Shown: positions 18,003 to 27,759, numbered from the stretch's first letter. The stretch is DNA of 50,589 bases from Psychrobacter piscatorii (GCF_001444505.1 NZ_LNDJ01000050.1:1-50589); one strand, 5' to 3'. Notes: a model not told the origin generated them from the sequence alone. Made by a program: numbers and translations.

Positions 18003-18833
18003 CTAAATGTGGAGCGCGTGCCCGCAGCGATCACAAAAGTCTGCGCCTACTGCATGACCAAATTTACCGCAGTTTGGACAAGTGACAGGGTTGAGCTGCG
18101 GACGCATATTACGAGCCAGCTCAGAGGTGAATATCCCTGTTGGTACAGCAATAATCGAATAACCTGTGATCATAACCATGGTTGCAATTGCTTGGCCTAA
18201 CGGCGTCTTGGGTGACATGTCACCGTAGCCAACCGTGGTCATCGTGACGACCGCCCAATAGATAGACAATGGAATACTGGTAAACCCGTTCTCAGGCCCC
18301 TCTACTACATAAATAATTGAACCAAAGATGGTTACCAATAGCACAAGGGACAAGAAAAAGACTGTAATTTTCTGCTGACTGGTTTTGAGTGCAGAAGCCA
18401 AAAAACCTGCCTGTTGCATATAGGCTTTAAGTTTTAGGACACGGAATACACGTAAGATACGCAGCACTCGTATGACTAGTAGATACTGCACCCCTACAAA
18501 TAGTAAGCTCAGATAGCTTGGCAAAACAGACAACAAATCCACTATCCCAAAGAAGCTAAACGCATAGCGCAAGCGATTGGGTGCTGAAAACAACCTTAGT
18601 GCATACTCAATGGTAAATAGAATGGTAAAAAACCACTCTGCATAAAAAAACAACGTGCCATATTGCAAGCGCATGTACAACACACTATCAAGCATGACGA
18701 CAGCCACACTGGCCAAAATCGCAATCAATAATACAATATCAAAGAGCTTACCCAAACGGGTATCCGTACCTTCGATAATAATATGCGTACGGTTACGCAA
18801 GTGTATTAGGGCTTCAGCGGTTGGTTGCTTCAT
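18003..18833 (-). CDS. Voltage-gated-type potassium channel with C-terminal zinc ribbon
   Basis: 276 residues, six membrane segments. The S4-like helix VIRVLRILRVFRVLK carries regularly spaced arginines (voltage sensor). The pore loop has TMTTVGYGD, the K+ selectivity filter. A hydrophobic S6 helix (MVMITGYSIIAVPTGIF) follows. The C-terminus ends with CPNC (C252, C255) and CDRC (C267, C270), a zinc-ribbon arrangement just inside the membrane. Most bacterial Kv-like channels of this length end with a coiled coil or a RCK domain. Ligand or gating function of the ribbon is unknown. It is convergent with the ABC1 kinase and divergent from yebC. Confidence 0.9.
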   Translation of the reverse strand: MKQPTAEALIHLRNRTHIIIEGTDTRLGKLFDIVLLIAILASVAVVMLDSVLYMRLQYGTLFFYAEWFFTILFTIEYALRLFSAPNRLRYAFSFFGIVDLLSVLPSYLSLLFVGVQYLLVIRVLRILRVFRVLKLKAYMQQAGFLASALKTSQQKITVFFLSLVLLVTIFGSIIYVVEGPENGFTSIPLSIYWAVVTMTTVGYGDMSPKTPLGQAIATMVMITGYSIIAVPTGIFTSELARNMRPQLNPVTCPNCGKFGHAVGADFCDRCGHALHI

Positions 18834-19151
18834 AGAATCAGTAACTTTATAAAATCAATGGCTTGATAGCGTTCCATGACTTAAAATGTGATGGATAAGG
18901 GCAAGTTGGTCAAAACAGTTAAAACTGGTTTATAATATTGCTCACTTATCATAGTGAATACAATCTATAATTTGCCACAGTGTAGCAAAAAAGCACTCTC
19001 AACAACATACAAATCGTTAACGTGCAAGTAGCGCTATTACCTGATATAGACAAAATAATGATAGTATAAAACAAGGTGATCAGACATCGAAGGCTGTAAT
19101 TCATCGCCTTTTTGCACATAAAAAATAATACGTAAACCTTAAGGATGTTAT
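18834..19151. other. Divergent channel/yebC spacer
   Basis: 318 bases without a supported gene. A perfect TATAAT at 18931-18936 on the plus strand has only a poor -35 (TTGGTC, 19-base spacing); if used, yebC would have a leader of about 200 bases. AAGGATGTT lies before the yebC ATG. Confidence 0.35.
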
Positions 19152-19901
19152 ATGGCAGGCCATTCAAAATGGGCAAATATTAAACACCGTAAAGCCCGTC
19201 AGGATGCAGTAAAAGGTAAAATATTTACCAAAATTATTCGTGAAATCGTCTCAGCTGCCAAACAAGGCGACCCCGACCCTGACAAAAACCCGCGCTTACG
19301 TGCTGTTATCGAAAAAGCGCTATCAGTCAATATGACTCGCGACACGATCAACCGTGCTGTCGACCGTGGTACAGGCGGCGGTGATAATGAAAACATGGAA
19401 GAAGTCAGTTACGAAGGCTACGGTGTCGGCGGTGTAGCGGTACTGGTCGAAACCATGACTGATAACCTCAATCGTACGGTCAGTGAAGTACGTCACGCCT
19501 TTACCAAATGTGATGGCAATCTTGGTACTTCAGGCTCAGTGGCTTATCTGTTTACCAAACGCGGCGAGATCACTTTTAATGATGTAAGCCTAGAAGATGA
19601 AGTCATGATGGTGGCACTAGATGCGGGCGCCGTTGATATCGAAAACGATGGTGAAAGCTTGCTTGTCATCACTGAGTGGGAAACTTTCGGTCAAGTTCAA
19701 GACGCGCTTAACGCTGCTGGTCTTGTCTCTGACAATGCTGAGGTGACCATGTCACCATCTACCACGGCTGAAATCGACAATGTAGAAGATGCTGAAAAAA
19801 TCCTAAAGATGATCGATATGTTAGAAGATGCGGATGATGTGCAAGAAGTTTATACTAACGTCAACTTCTCTGCTGACGTCATGGCGCAGCTTGAGGGATA
19901 G
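19152..19901 (+). CDS. yebC: YebC/TACO1-family protein
   Basis: 249 residues, the normal size. It begins [27 protein letters not shown], the strongly conserved family start, and continues with [23 protein letters not shown] and [16 protein letters not shown]. Family members were long called transcriptional regulators. Later work links YebC and TACO1 to translation of proline-rich or polyproline stretches. In many bacteria it lies beside ruvC/ruvA; that is not the case here. An intrinsic terminator follows. Confidence 0.95.
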   Translation: MAGHSKWANIKHRKARQDAVKGKIFTKIIREIVSAAKQGDPDPDKNPRLRAVIEKALSVNMTRDTINRAVDRGTGGGDNENMEEVSYEGYGVGGVAVLVETMTDNLNRTVSEVRHAFTKCDGNLGTSGSVAYLFTKRGEITFNDVSLEDEVMMVALDAGAVDIENDGESLLVITEWETFGQVQDALNAAGLVSDNAEVTMSPSTTAEIDNVEDAEKILKMIDMLEDADDVQEVYTNVNFSADVMAQLEG

Positions 19902-19936
19902 CCAGCTTAATAACTAAATACTGGCAAGAACACCCC

Positions 19937-19979
19937 CAGAAAAAAGCACCAATCAATTGTCGGTTTGGTGCTTTTTCTG
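19937..19979. terminator. Bidirectional terminator between yebC and ogt
   Basis: CAGAAAAAAGCACCAA (19937-19952) pairs with TTGGTGCTTTTTCTG (19965-19979). The A- and T-runs within the stem let it serve both convergent transcripts. Confidence 0.8.
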
Positions 19980-20015
19980 CTCACTCACTCAATAGTTCAA
20001 ACGTTATATTTATCT

Positions 20016-20603
20016 TTATGTTCTACACCTAACCCCTTCAAGCGCCAGCAGATATTCCTTCTTATCTAATCCACCTGTATAACCGCCAAGCTTACCGTCA
20101 CTCGCAATCACTCGATGACAAGGAACGATAATACTAAAAGGATTTTTGCCATTAGCCTGTGCAACCGCACGGAACCCTTTCGGGCTATTAACACGCTGCG
20201 CGAGGGTGGCATAGCTGATGGTTTCGCCATAGCCAATCTCTTGCAGCGCCCGCCATACGCTTTGTTGAAACTCAGTACCCATAGAAAAATCTAAGGGTAA
20301 GTCCAATGTCTTGCGTTTACCAGCAGCATAATCTTTGAGTTGGAAAATCGTTTCTATCAGTAAAGCTTGAGTAGGCTCTTTCATGCTTAGGCTATTGCTG
20401 TCTATAAAGGTAAAGTCTTCATCTGTCAGGCCATAATATTTCTTGAGTTTGGGAATAGACTTTGAGTTGTGCCACGTATTACCTGATAGCAGCCAGTTGG
20501 CTTCAACGAGCACAGGCTGGTCATGCTCATCGAGACGAGCAATGAGCGTTAATCGATACGATCCAAAAGCTGCTTCGGTCACTATCATGGCTTTGATTTC
20601 CAA
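20016..20603 (-). CDS. ogt: Methylated-DNA--[protein]-cysteine S-methyltransferase
   Basis: Repairs O6-methylguanine and O4-methylthymine by moving the methyl group to its own cysteine. 195 residues. The acceptor is in IVPCHRVI near residue 161, preceded by the helix-turn-helix region SYATLAQRVNSPKGFRAVAQANGKNP and followed by LGGYTGGLDKKEYLL. There is no AdaA Zn-binding or AraC-type domain, so this is the stand-alone Ogt/MGMT type. An in-frame second Met (MIVTEA) could be the start. It lies 39 bases downstream of ftsY on the same strand and is probably co-transcribed with it. Confidence 0.9.
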   Translation of the reverse strand: MEIKAMIVTEAAFGSYRLTLIARLDEHDQPVLVEANWLLSGNTWHNSKSIPKLKKYYGLTDEDFTFIDSNSLSMKEPTQALLIETIFQLKDYAAGKRKTLDLPLDFSMGTEFQQSVWRALQEIGYGETISYATLAQRVNSPKGFRAVAQANGKNPFSIIVPCHRVIASDGKLGGYTGGLDKKEYLLALEGVRCRT

Positions 20604-20642
20604 ATTATTTTAAAGATTGTTTAGCCGTTACAAATAGCGGTT

Positions 20643-22013
20643 CTACTCTTTGTCATCTGTCTCAAATAAAGCAGCGACAAATTGCTTCGGACTAAAGGCG
20701 CGCAAATCATCAATCGACTCACCCACACCAATATAACGGATAGGCACGTCTGTCGTTTCGGCAATGTTAAACACCACGCCACCTTTCGCAGTACCATCTA
20801 GCTTCGTAATGGTGATACCTGTCAATGGTACAATCTTGTTAAATAGCTCAACTTGGTTAATGGCATTTTGACCCGTGCCAGCATCGAGTACGATCATACC
20901 TTCATGCGGAGCGCTTGGATCAGCTTTACGCATCACGCGCACCACTTTCTCTAACTCTGCCATCAAATGCGTCTTGTTTTGTAGACGGCCAGCGGTATCT
21001 GCTATGAGTACGTCGATATTTTTTGCTTTGGCAGATTGCATCGCATCAAAAATGACAGAAGCACTATCAGAGCCATGACCTTGTGCCACCACTGGAATAT
21101 GATTACGCTCGCCCCAAATCTGTAGCTGCTCGGTGGCAGCCGCGCGAAAAGTATCCCCTGCCGCTAGCATGACTGATTTGCCTTCACCTTGCAAACGCTT
21201 GGCAAGCTTACCGATGGTTGTGGTTTTGCCCACACCATTGACGCCCACAACTAAGATAACAAATGGTTTTTTGCTAGTATCAATCACCAGCGGCTCAACT
21301 TTTGGCGTTAAGATATCAACCAGCTCACTTTGCAAGGCTTTATATAATGAATGGGCATAAATCAAGTCACCACGGGCAGTCTGCTCGGTCAGGCTCTTGA
21401 TGATACGGTTGGTCGCGTTAACACCGATATCAGCAACCAGTAACTGATCTTCGACCTCTTCTAACAGCTCGTCATCAATCTCTTTACCACCGATAAGTAT
21501 GCTGACCATCCCTTCGGCCAAATTTTTACGTGACTTACTCAGCCCCGTCTTCATACGGTTAAACCAGCTGCCTTTTTTCTTATTTTCTGGTGACTCTTCA
21601 GCAGTTTCTTGCGGCGTAGTCGCTTGTACATTACTGCTAGCGACTGGACTCACGCTTGGTGTATCGCCTAATTGCTCTTGTAATGGCATGGCAGGAATGG
21701 TTGTCGCAGTGTTAGGTTTGCTCGTAGTGCCTGTCTCTTTAGCGCTCGAAAAGCTCTCAGAGGCACCTTTAGGGACGTTATGCTCTTCTGTCATAACAAT
21801 TGGCGTGGCCAAAGCAATATTTTCTGCTGCCTGATTGTTTGAGACGTCTGGATTTGCCGTATTATCCCTTTGTGGCGCAGCACTCTCTGTTTTATCAATA
21901 ATGGGTACAGATTGCGCCGGCAAACTGGGTAAGGTAATATCATCGTCATCTAAGTCATCAAGACCATCATCGAGGTTGATGACCACACGGTTGCTATTGT
22001 TTGGGTTATTCAT
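20643..22013 (-). CDS. ftsY: Signal recognition particle receptor FtsY
   Basis: GTPase receptor that docks SRP-bound ribosomes at the inner membrane. 456 residues. The first 150 or so residues form an acidic, low-complexity A domain (NLDDGLDDLDDDDITLPSL...) that in E. coli helps membrane contact. The NG domain follows: N-domain helices from WFNRMKTGLSKSRKNLAEGM, G1 GVNGVGKTTTIGKLA, the DTFRAAATEQL motif, G3 DTAGRLQNK, and G4 TKLDGTAKGG, ending with the typical IGVGESIDDLRAF. ftsE and ftsX do not follow; ogt does. Confidence 0.95.
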   Translation of the reverse strand: MNNPNNSNRVVINLDDGLDDLDDDDITLPSLPAQSVPIIDKTESAAPQRDNTANPDVSNNQAAENIALATPIVMTEEHNVPKGASESFSSAKETGTTSKPNTATTIPAMPLQEQLGDTPSVSPVASSNVQATTPQETAEESPENKKKGSWFNRMKTGLSKSRKNLAEGMVSILIGGKEIDDELLEEVEDQLLVADIGVNATNRIIKSLTEQTARGDLIYAHSLYKALQSELVDILTPKVEPLVIDTSKKPFVILVVGVNGVGKTTTIGKLAKRLQGEGKSVMLAAGDTFRAAATEQLQIWGERNHIPVVAQGHGSDSASVIFDAMQSAKAKNIDVLIADTAGRLQNKTHLMAELEKVVRVMRKADPSAPHEGMIVLDAGTGQNAINQVELFNKIVPLTGITITKLDGTAKGGVVFNIAETTDVPIRYIGVGESIDDLRAFSPKQFVAALFETDDKE

Positions 22014-22306
22014 AAGTTTGCCCTAAAAGTTATCGCTATTAATTATTTGTTTATTGTAAATGGATTTTTAGATTGTCATAAGCTTGCCAGCTATATGACC
22101 ATGGATTTTAGCCTATTTTAGCATAATTCAAGTCGCGCTTAGCCCTTACCATAGTAGACTGTCGTCAAAAATTATCTGCTCAAAAAATCACATAATGATT
22201 TGAGAGAGTTTTGCTTAAGGTTTGGACACAAAATTCTGACTTGTTCCTTGCAAGACTTCGCCTACTCTACCAAGACTCATTCAAAAATCCTTATTAGGAA
22301 ACGCTT

Positions 22307-22459
22307 ATGTCATCACTCTCTAAACACTATAAAAGCATTGCCAATATCAGTGTGGCGATTTTGCTAACGACAACTGTATTATCTGTGGCAGGTTGCAATA
22401 CTACGCAAGAGTTCAGACCGACCGCTAGTGTCATGATTGGCACACAGACATCACTGTGA
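22307..22459 (+). CDS. Small predicted lipoprotein (50 residues)
   Basis: An ATG at 22307 with AGGAAACG upstream opens a 50-codon frame. Residues 11-29 are hydrophobic and end in a lipobox LSVAGC, with C30 as the lipidated residue; only 20 polar residues follow (NTTQEFRPTASVMIGTQTSL). I do not recognise the family. It precedes the two M16 peptidase genes on the same strand by 64 bases and could share their transcript. Very short lipoproteins of this type often sit in the envelope with unknown roles. Confidence 0.65.
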   Translation: MSSLSKHYKSIANISVAILLTTTVLSVAGCNTTQEFRPTASVMIGTQTSL

Positions 22460-22523
22460 TGCATTGTATTGCTATGATTACGTCCATCACTTCAGTCATT
22501 ATTTTATATAAGTAGACCATACC

Positions 22524-24023
22524 ATGCCATTTTCTTTACCACTATCTACTACGCCATTACGCATTGCATGTGCTTTAACGATGGCAACATTATTTTCTGC
22601 CTGTCAAACCACCGCATTACCTTCTAGCACGACTACCACTACAAAAAATACGGTCACGACAGATGGGTCATCTCAAAGCGCATTTAGTAAAAATAAAACA
22701 ACTGATGAGGCAAAGCCCTCTGCGTTGACAATGGATATGTCAGGTCGACATGAATACCAGTTAGAAAATGGCCTAAAAGTCATCGTAAAAGAAGACCACC
22801 GTGCACCCGTCGCCATGACCCAGATTTGGTATCGGGTGGGCTCGGCAGATGAGCCGCTGGATAAAGGCGGCATCTCTCACTTACTTGAGCATATGATGTT
22901 TAAAGGCACTCCTGATGTTTCAAGTGATGATTATGAGCGTTTAATTGCCAAGTTTGGCGGTGTGAATAACGCTTTTACCAGCTATGATTATACGGGCTAC
23001 TACGAGCTATTTCCTGCCAATCGTATGCCATTGGCGTTAGAGCTTGAAGCAGATCGAATGAAAAACCTCACCTTCAGTGACAAAGAGTTTGCCAAAGAGC
23101 ACCAAGTCGTCATGGAAGAGCGACGTCAGCGTACTGATGACAATCCCCTTGCCAAAGCTTACGAATCCTTTCGTTTGCTAGCATTGCCTAACAGTCCAAA
23201 GGGTGAATCTGTCATTGGGCCCATGAGTGAGCTAGAATCCATCAAGCTCTCGGATTTAAAAGACTGGTACAAGACATGGTATGCACCCAATAATGCTACT
23301 TTAGTCATCGTCGGCGATGTGCAACCACAAGAAGTACTCACTCAAGTCAAACGCTATTTCGGCAAGCTCGCGCCAAGCAACGTACCTAAGCGTAACGCTG
23401 TCACTCAAAAAGGCTTTCGTGGTTATCAAAAAGTAGACTCTGAGCAAGCGGTGCAAGTACCCGTTTTGCTAATGGGTTACAACGTACCTAGCCTAGTGAC
23501 AGCAGGCGCAAACAATGAAAAACAGGCTTACGCCCTCTCGCTTGCTCAAGACGTACTTGATGGTGGTTTATCTGCACGCTTGGAGAGTCGATTGATACGT
23601 GAGCAAGGTCTACTGACCACGGTTGGTACTTCTTACGATTTGTTAGATCGCGGCGATGGGCTATTTATGATTCAAGCGACACCACGTGAAGGTGTCAGTT
23701 TAGAACAAGCGCAACAAGCCATAATATCAGAGATAGAAAAGCTCAAAACCGATCCCATTGCCGCCGATGAAATCAGTCGCGCCAAGACCAATGCCGTCAC
23801 TGGCCTAGTATATGCACAAGACAGCATGGAAGGACAAGCACGTATGATCGGCTCACTACAGTCTATCGGGCTAGATGACAGATTACTTGCTAAGTTACCA
23901 ACCAAACTAGATGGTATCAGTGTCGCTGACATTCAGGCTACCAGTAAGAAGTATTTGGTTAAGGACAACTTAACGGTGATGCATATCGTGCCCCCAAAAG
24001 AGAACACTACCAAAGCACAATAA
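22524..24023 (+). CDS. M16-family zinc metallopeptidase, lipoprotein, catalytic-type
   Basis: 499 residues. A signal peptide ends in the lipobox LFSAC (Cys near residue 27), so the protein is probably anchored to the outer membrane on its periplasmic side. The inverted zinc motif HxxEH is HLLEH (H119, E122, H123); the distal glutamate is in LELEADRMKN about 60 residues later. Two M16 halves follow. Members of this PqqL/processing-peptidase-like group cut short, often signal-derived peptides. The next gene codes for a related protein lacking the metal motif, so the two probably form a heterodimer. Confidence 0.9.
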   Translation: MPFSLPLSTTPLRIACALTMATLFSACQTTALPSSTTTTTKNTVTTDGSSQSAFSKNKTTDEAKPSALTMDMSGRHEYQLENGLKVIVKEDHRAPVAMTQIWYRVGSADEPLDKGGISHLLEHMMFKGTPDVSSDDYERLIAKFGGVNNAFTSYDYTGYYELFPANRMPLALELEADRMKNLTFSDKEFAKEHQVVMEERRQRTDDNPLAKAYESFRLLALPNSPKGESVIGPMSELESIKLSDLKDWYKTWYAPNNATLVIVGDVQPQEVLTQVKRYFGKLAPSNVPKRNAVTQKGFRGYQKVDSEQAVQVPVLLMGYNVPSLVTAGANNEKQAYALSLAQDVLDGGLSARLESRLIREQGLLTTVGTSYDLLDRGDGLFMIQATPREGVSLEQAQQAIISEIEKLKTDPIAADEISRAKTNAVTGLVYAQDSMEGQARMIGSLQSIGLDDRLLAKLPTKLDGISVADIQATSKKYLVKDNLTVMHIVPPKENTTKAQ

Positions 24024-24091
24024 ATACTGCCTGTTATCAGAACGTCTCATAAAAGCGACGATATAACCGTATTCTTAATAAGAAGAACATC

Positions 24092-25666
24092 ATGATTCAG
24101 AATAAATATGACTCTCAAACAAGACACAAATCTTTGAGTAATGCTTTGCCCTCTACATCATCTAATCTCTCATTAAAAAAGCTATCATACCTTAGTACCA
24201 GCATAGTTTTTGCGTTGAGTATATTGGCTAATACTGCCCAAGCCGACACTACAGGCGCTGAAGATTACCGAGCCCCTACTGCTGTTGATGCAAGTGCGCC
24301 GATTGCAGCTTTATCTAAACTTACCAGTATCGATGATGCCAAATCTTTAAAAGTCACAGTGCCAACGATTCAAGAGTTTAAGACCAAAGCTGGCGTCCCT
24401 GTCATGTTCGTTCAGACCACAGCCTTACCGATCGTCGATGTGGACTTACGTTTCAACGCTGGTAGTGCCCGTGATGGCAGCATCAGTAAAGACGGTTTTG
24501 GCATCGCCAACATGACCGCAACGATGCTTGAGCAGGGCTCCAAAAACTTAGATGAAGATGCGTTCACACGTGCTGTTGAAACACTAGGCATCAATCTGGG
24601 CAGTAGTGCCTATAAGGATATGTTCATTGTTTCGCTACGCAGCTTATCAGACGATAAACATCTTTTACCAGCTGTTGATTTGATGACGCAAATGGTGAGT
24701 GAGCCTACGTTTAATGACGAGGTATTAGCACGTAATAAGTCACGATTACTCGTTGGCTTACAGCAGCAAAAACAAGACCCTGGCAGTCTTGCCAGTATTG
24801 CCTTTGATAAGGCTTTATACGGCAGTCATCCTTACGCTCATCCCTCAGTCGGTACGCTAAAGAGCGTGCCAACTATCCAGAAGCAACAGCTGATAGACTT
24901 TAAAAATCGGTATTTAGTGGCGGCAAATGCCTCTATCGCTATGACAGGCAATCTGACCTTGGTACAGGCGAAAAAACTGGCTGAAGATATCACGACTAGA
25001 CTGCCTGCTGGTCAAGCTGCCGCTGATTTACCCGAGCCTAAACCTCTCACTAAATCGCAGCACATTCATATTCCCTTCCCAAGTACCCAAACCACTGTAT
25101 TGATGGGACAATTAGGCAGTAAACGTGCAACCAATCCAACAGCCCAGCAGCAGCAAACCAATTTTGCGGTTGGTAACGAGGTAATGGCAGGTGGTGACTT
25201 TAATGCCCGTTTGATGACTGAGATTAGACAAAATCTCGGGTACACCTACGGTATTTCAGGATCAATGAATCCGATGCTAGCACGCGGGCCTTATCAGATT
25301 GGTTTTTCAACGCGCAATGACAAAGCACGTGCGGCAATCGATGCAAGCTTAGCGGTTATCGATGACACGTTAGAAAAAGGAGTCACTCAGGACGAGATAC
25401 GCCTGACCAAAGACAATCTCAAAAATAGCTTCCCGATGGGTTTTGCAAGTAATGCAGGTATCAATGGTTTGTTAGGAATGATGAATTTTTATCAATTGCC
25501 AAACACTTACTTGGCCGATTATGTCAACCGTATTGATCAAGTCACGCTGTCAGGGGTCAACAAAACGCTGCGCGATACCTTAAATCCGGATAACTTTTTA
25601 ATCGTGACAGTTGGGCAAGACGATCCTTGGAAGGGGATAGAAGCGACGACAAAAACGACCAAATAA
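24092..25666 (+). CDS. M16-family protein, non-catalytic partner
   Basis: 524 residues with a signal peptide cleaved after NTAQA (near residue 52). The M16 fold is recognisable from FNAGSARDG, GIANMTATMLEQGSKN and RQNLGYTYGISGS, but the place of the HxxEH motif reads IANMTATMLEQ, without the metal-binding histidines. The R/Y pair that binds substrate (LGYTYG) is kept. This is the pattern of the inactive subunit in two-gene M16 pairs. It lies 68 bases after the catalytic-type gene. A long basic N-terminus makes the start uncertain; an internal Met is not obvious before the hydrophobic core. Confidence 0.88.
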   Translation: MIQNKYDSQTRHKSLSNALPSTSSNLSLKKLSYLSTSIVFALSILANTAQADTTGAEDYRAPTAVDASAPIAALSKLTSIDDAKSLKVTVPTIQEFKTKAGVPVMFVQTTALPIVDVDLRFNAGSARDGSISKDGFGIANMTATMLEQGSKNLDEDAFTRAVETLGINLGSSAYKDMFIVSLRSLSDDKHLLPAVDLMTQMVSEPTFNDEVLARNKSRLLVGLQQQKQDPGSLASIAFDKALYGSHPYAHPSVGTLKSVPTIQKQQLIDFKNRYLVAANASIAMTGNLTLVQAKKLAEDITTRLPAGQAAADLPEPKPLTKSQHIHIPFPSTQTTVLMGQLGSKRATNPTAQQQQTNFAVGNEVMAGGDFNARLMTEIRQNLGYTYGISGSMNPMLARGPYQIGFSTRNDKARAAIDASLAVIDDTLEKGVTQDEIRLTKDNLKNSFPMGFASNAGINGLLGMMNFYQLPNTYLADYVNRIDQVTLSGVNKTLRDTLNPDNFLIVTVGQDDPWKGIEATTKTTK

Positions 25667-25798
25667 CAAGAGGGAAATAAGCTAGGTTAAATTCACTCAG
25701 TTAGATAATGAATAGCGTGAGTGATGAGCGATTCAGTATGCCCGACTCATCACTCATTTGCTTATTATCTTGTCACTGACTTGTGCTATCAAAAAAGA

Positions 25799-26392
25799 CT
25801 ACGAATACTCTTTATCAGAGTTATCAGAAATGGTCATTACGATGTCGTAATTGAGGTTTTGAGGCTTATAGGTGGCACCATTGTAGCTTAGTCGAATGAC
25901 ATGCTTGTCGTAAGACATGACCTTATAACCACCATTAGCAAAGTTATGTAGCGCGGGAACTATAAGTAAGGCTTCGATTTGGCGATTGTTGGTGGCGACT
26001 GAAATATGCTGACCCTCTCGAGGATATAGGAAATAGTCACAATAATCGTTTACCATTACTTCTGCAACGCGCTCAATAACCTGACTACCCTGTTCTTCTA
26101 TCAACTTTGGGCATACATCAGCGCGCTCTGAGGCCAAACGAGCATAAGAGTTTCTAATACTGTCTTCAATGTTTTCAGAATTTTGTGCGATGCTATCACG
26201 TGTTAGCGCAGCTTTATCTGTCACCAGCGAGCTGTTTTCAGGATAGGGTTCTGGACTGCAGGCACTCACCAATAATACGGAAAATGATGCCATTCCTATT
26301 AACGTGGTGTAAATATATTTTGAGCGAAAAAAACGTTGTTTCCTTTCATTCGATTTACTGCATCTTGCAACTGCTGAATGCTGCTTTGTCAT
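25799..26392 (-). CDS. Hypothetical lipoprotein
   Basis: 197 residues. After a basic N-region (KSNERKQRFFRSKY) a hydrophobic helix ends in a lipobox LVSAC near residue 45, followed by SPEPYPEN. The mature part has no domain I recognise; it has two cysteines (DVCPKLIEE and NDYCDYFLY) that could pair, and a beta-rich C-terminus (HVIRLSYNGATYKPQNLNY). It is convergent with the M16 pair and lies about 400 bases after the M15-type peptidase gene on the same strand. Function unknown. Confidence 0.7.
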   Translation of the reverse strand: MTKQHSAVARCSKSNERKQRFFRSKYIYTTLIGMASFSVLLVSACSPEPYPENSSLVTDKAALTRDSIAQNSENIEDSIRNSYARLASERADVCPKLIEEQGSQVIERVAEVMVNDYCDYFLYPREGQHISVATNNRQIEALLIVPALHNFANGGYKVMSYDKHVIRLSYNGATYKPQNLNYDIVMTISDNSDKEYS

Positions 26393-26790
26393 AAATCCCG
26401 CTTATAATAACCGTGATCTTCTTCCTTGAAGATCGATAAGGATATACAGATAATTGATAAACATGCCACTATTAGAGCATGAAATTCTAATTCCAAACAA
26501 TTTTTTAGTGAACTTGCGCGTCTAGCCAGCTCATCCTATTAATCATTTAGCTTTAAAATTTATAAGCGATATTATACTGTTTCTCGTTTTTTTATTGTCA
26601 CTAATTTGAGTGTGCGCTTGCTTATGACGCGTTAACCCTTAGCTATAGTGAATTCAGTATAAAAACGATACAGTGGGACTGGGATAAATTTTTCGCAGCC
26701 TCTGTCTGCGTAGGCACAGCACGCAAGGAAAATTTAGACCAGTTCCACCTTGATATATAATGTATCTGTTTTATTTAGGATTGACTATAT
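26393..26790. other. Spacer with a hairpin repeat element
   Basis: 398 bases between two minus-strand genes. The only structure seen is the 76-base hairpin repeat described separately, 43 bases after the stop of the M15-type gene. No further gene is supported. Confidence 0.5.
26673..26748. repeat. Interspersed hairpin repeat, copy 1
   Basis: Outer arms GTGGGACTGG (26673-26682) and CCAGTTCCAC (26739-26748) pair with one wobble; inner arms TAAATTTTTC (26685-26694) and GAAAATTTA (26728-26736) continue the stem. The centre holds TTTTTCGCAGCCTCTG (26689-26704), identical in copy 2 after rodA, and a GCACGCAAGG close to GCAAGCAAAG there. Confidence 0.65.
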
Positions 26791-27759
26791 CTAATAGCGA
26801 CAAGAAGAGCTACTACTGGCATGGTTAAAACCCCATTTACGATAACCATCGGTATCGAGATGAATCGCACCTGTGGCATATAAACCCAAGCCAAAGTTGT
26901 AAGACTGTCCTTGATATTGCCAAAACTGGCACAGGCCATCCTGCATCGTACTAAGCCGCCATAAGTTGTCTTCGTACTCTGGCACCCAAATATCCATGGC
27001 ACTTGCATTCATATGCTTGCTACTGCCAGCACCGCCAGCACAGTCGTTCAGCCCAGGGCTACGATACACCGAGCGTATCTCAGTACTTAGAGGCAAAATG
27101 CCTTGATTTTTTAGCTCACTATAGAGGTGTAGTGTTGGCACGATATTGGCCCACAACTCTCGCGGCGGCAGCTGATAAGGCTCATAACCGCATTTGTCCC
27201 AGCTGCGCGCGGTGGTAAGTAGCTGAGACAGTGGTGGTACATTTTGTGCACCCACACGTGCACTCAAATAGCGCTGATATTCGGCTACTTGCCTAGCACG
27301 GTAACTATTGCTGTTGAGCCATGCATTAAAGTCCATGCTCGTAAGATCGTTATTAGCACTATTATAGGTGTTATTCGTTGTGCTATAGCTGTTATTACGG
27401 TAAGTTGTATTATAAGTCGCTCTTCGTTGGTTCACATTAACGCGTTTGTTTTCCTCGATAGACAGACTGGCATCAATTTCAAAATCACGCTGCTTTTGTG
27501 CAATCAAGCTTTGCATACTATCGCCATTTGATGCATTTGCGCCACTTAACATAGTGACACCAGGGCGCTGACTAGAGACATTGTTAGAAGGCGATATATA
27601 AGCATTGCTAGTGTCGCCACTGCCTTGACGCACTTCGATACGGCGTTCACTACTATCAGTTATAATAGCGGCATGAACACTGATGCTACTCATACAAACA
27701 ACCAGTGCAAGAATAGGCTTCTGGATTTGTCCATAGTTACGGTTTTTTGATTTTATCAT
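26791..27759 (-). CDS. M15-type (D-Ala-D-Ala carboxypeptidase-like) peptidase, exported
   Basis: 322 residues with a signal peptide ending VHAA (near residue 30). A long polar linker rich in Ser, Asn, Thr and Tyr (residues about 110-140) leads to the catalytic domain. The M15 zinc motifs are seen as SVYRSPGLND, SSKHMNASAMDIW (His near 249, Asp near 256) and GAIHLDTDG (His near 299). These correspond to the SxHxxGxAxD and HxD ligands of the M15A/VanY-like fold. A periplasmic peptidoglycan peptidase role is likely, fitting the nearby rodA and rlpA. It is divergent from rodA. Confidence 0.8.
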   Translation of the reverse strand: MIKSKNRNYGQIQKPILALVVCMSSISVHAAIITDSSERRIEVRQGSGDTSNAYISPSNNVSSQRPGVTMLSGANASNGDSMQSLIAQKQRDFEIDASLSIEENKRVNVNQRRATYNTTYRNNSYSTTNNTYNSANNDLTSMDFNAWLNSNSYRARQVAEYQRYLSARVGAQNVPPLSQLLTTARSWDKCGYEPYQLPPRELWANIVPTLHLYSELKNQGILPLSTEIRSVYRSPGLNDCAGGAGSSKHMNASAMDIWVPEYEDNLWRLSTMQDGLCQFWQYQGQSYNFGLGLYATGAIHLDTDGYRKWGFNHASSSSSCRY

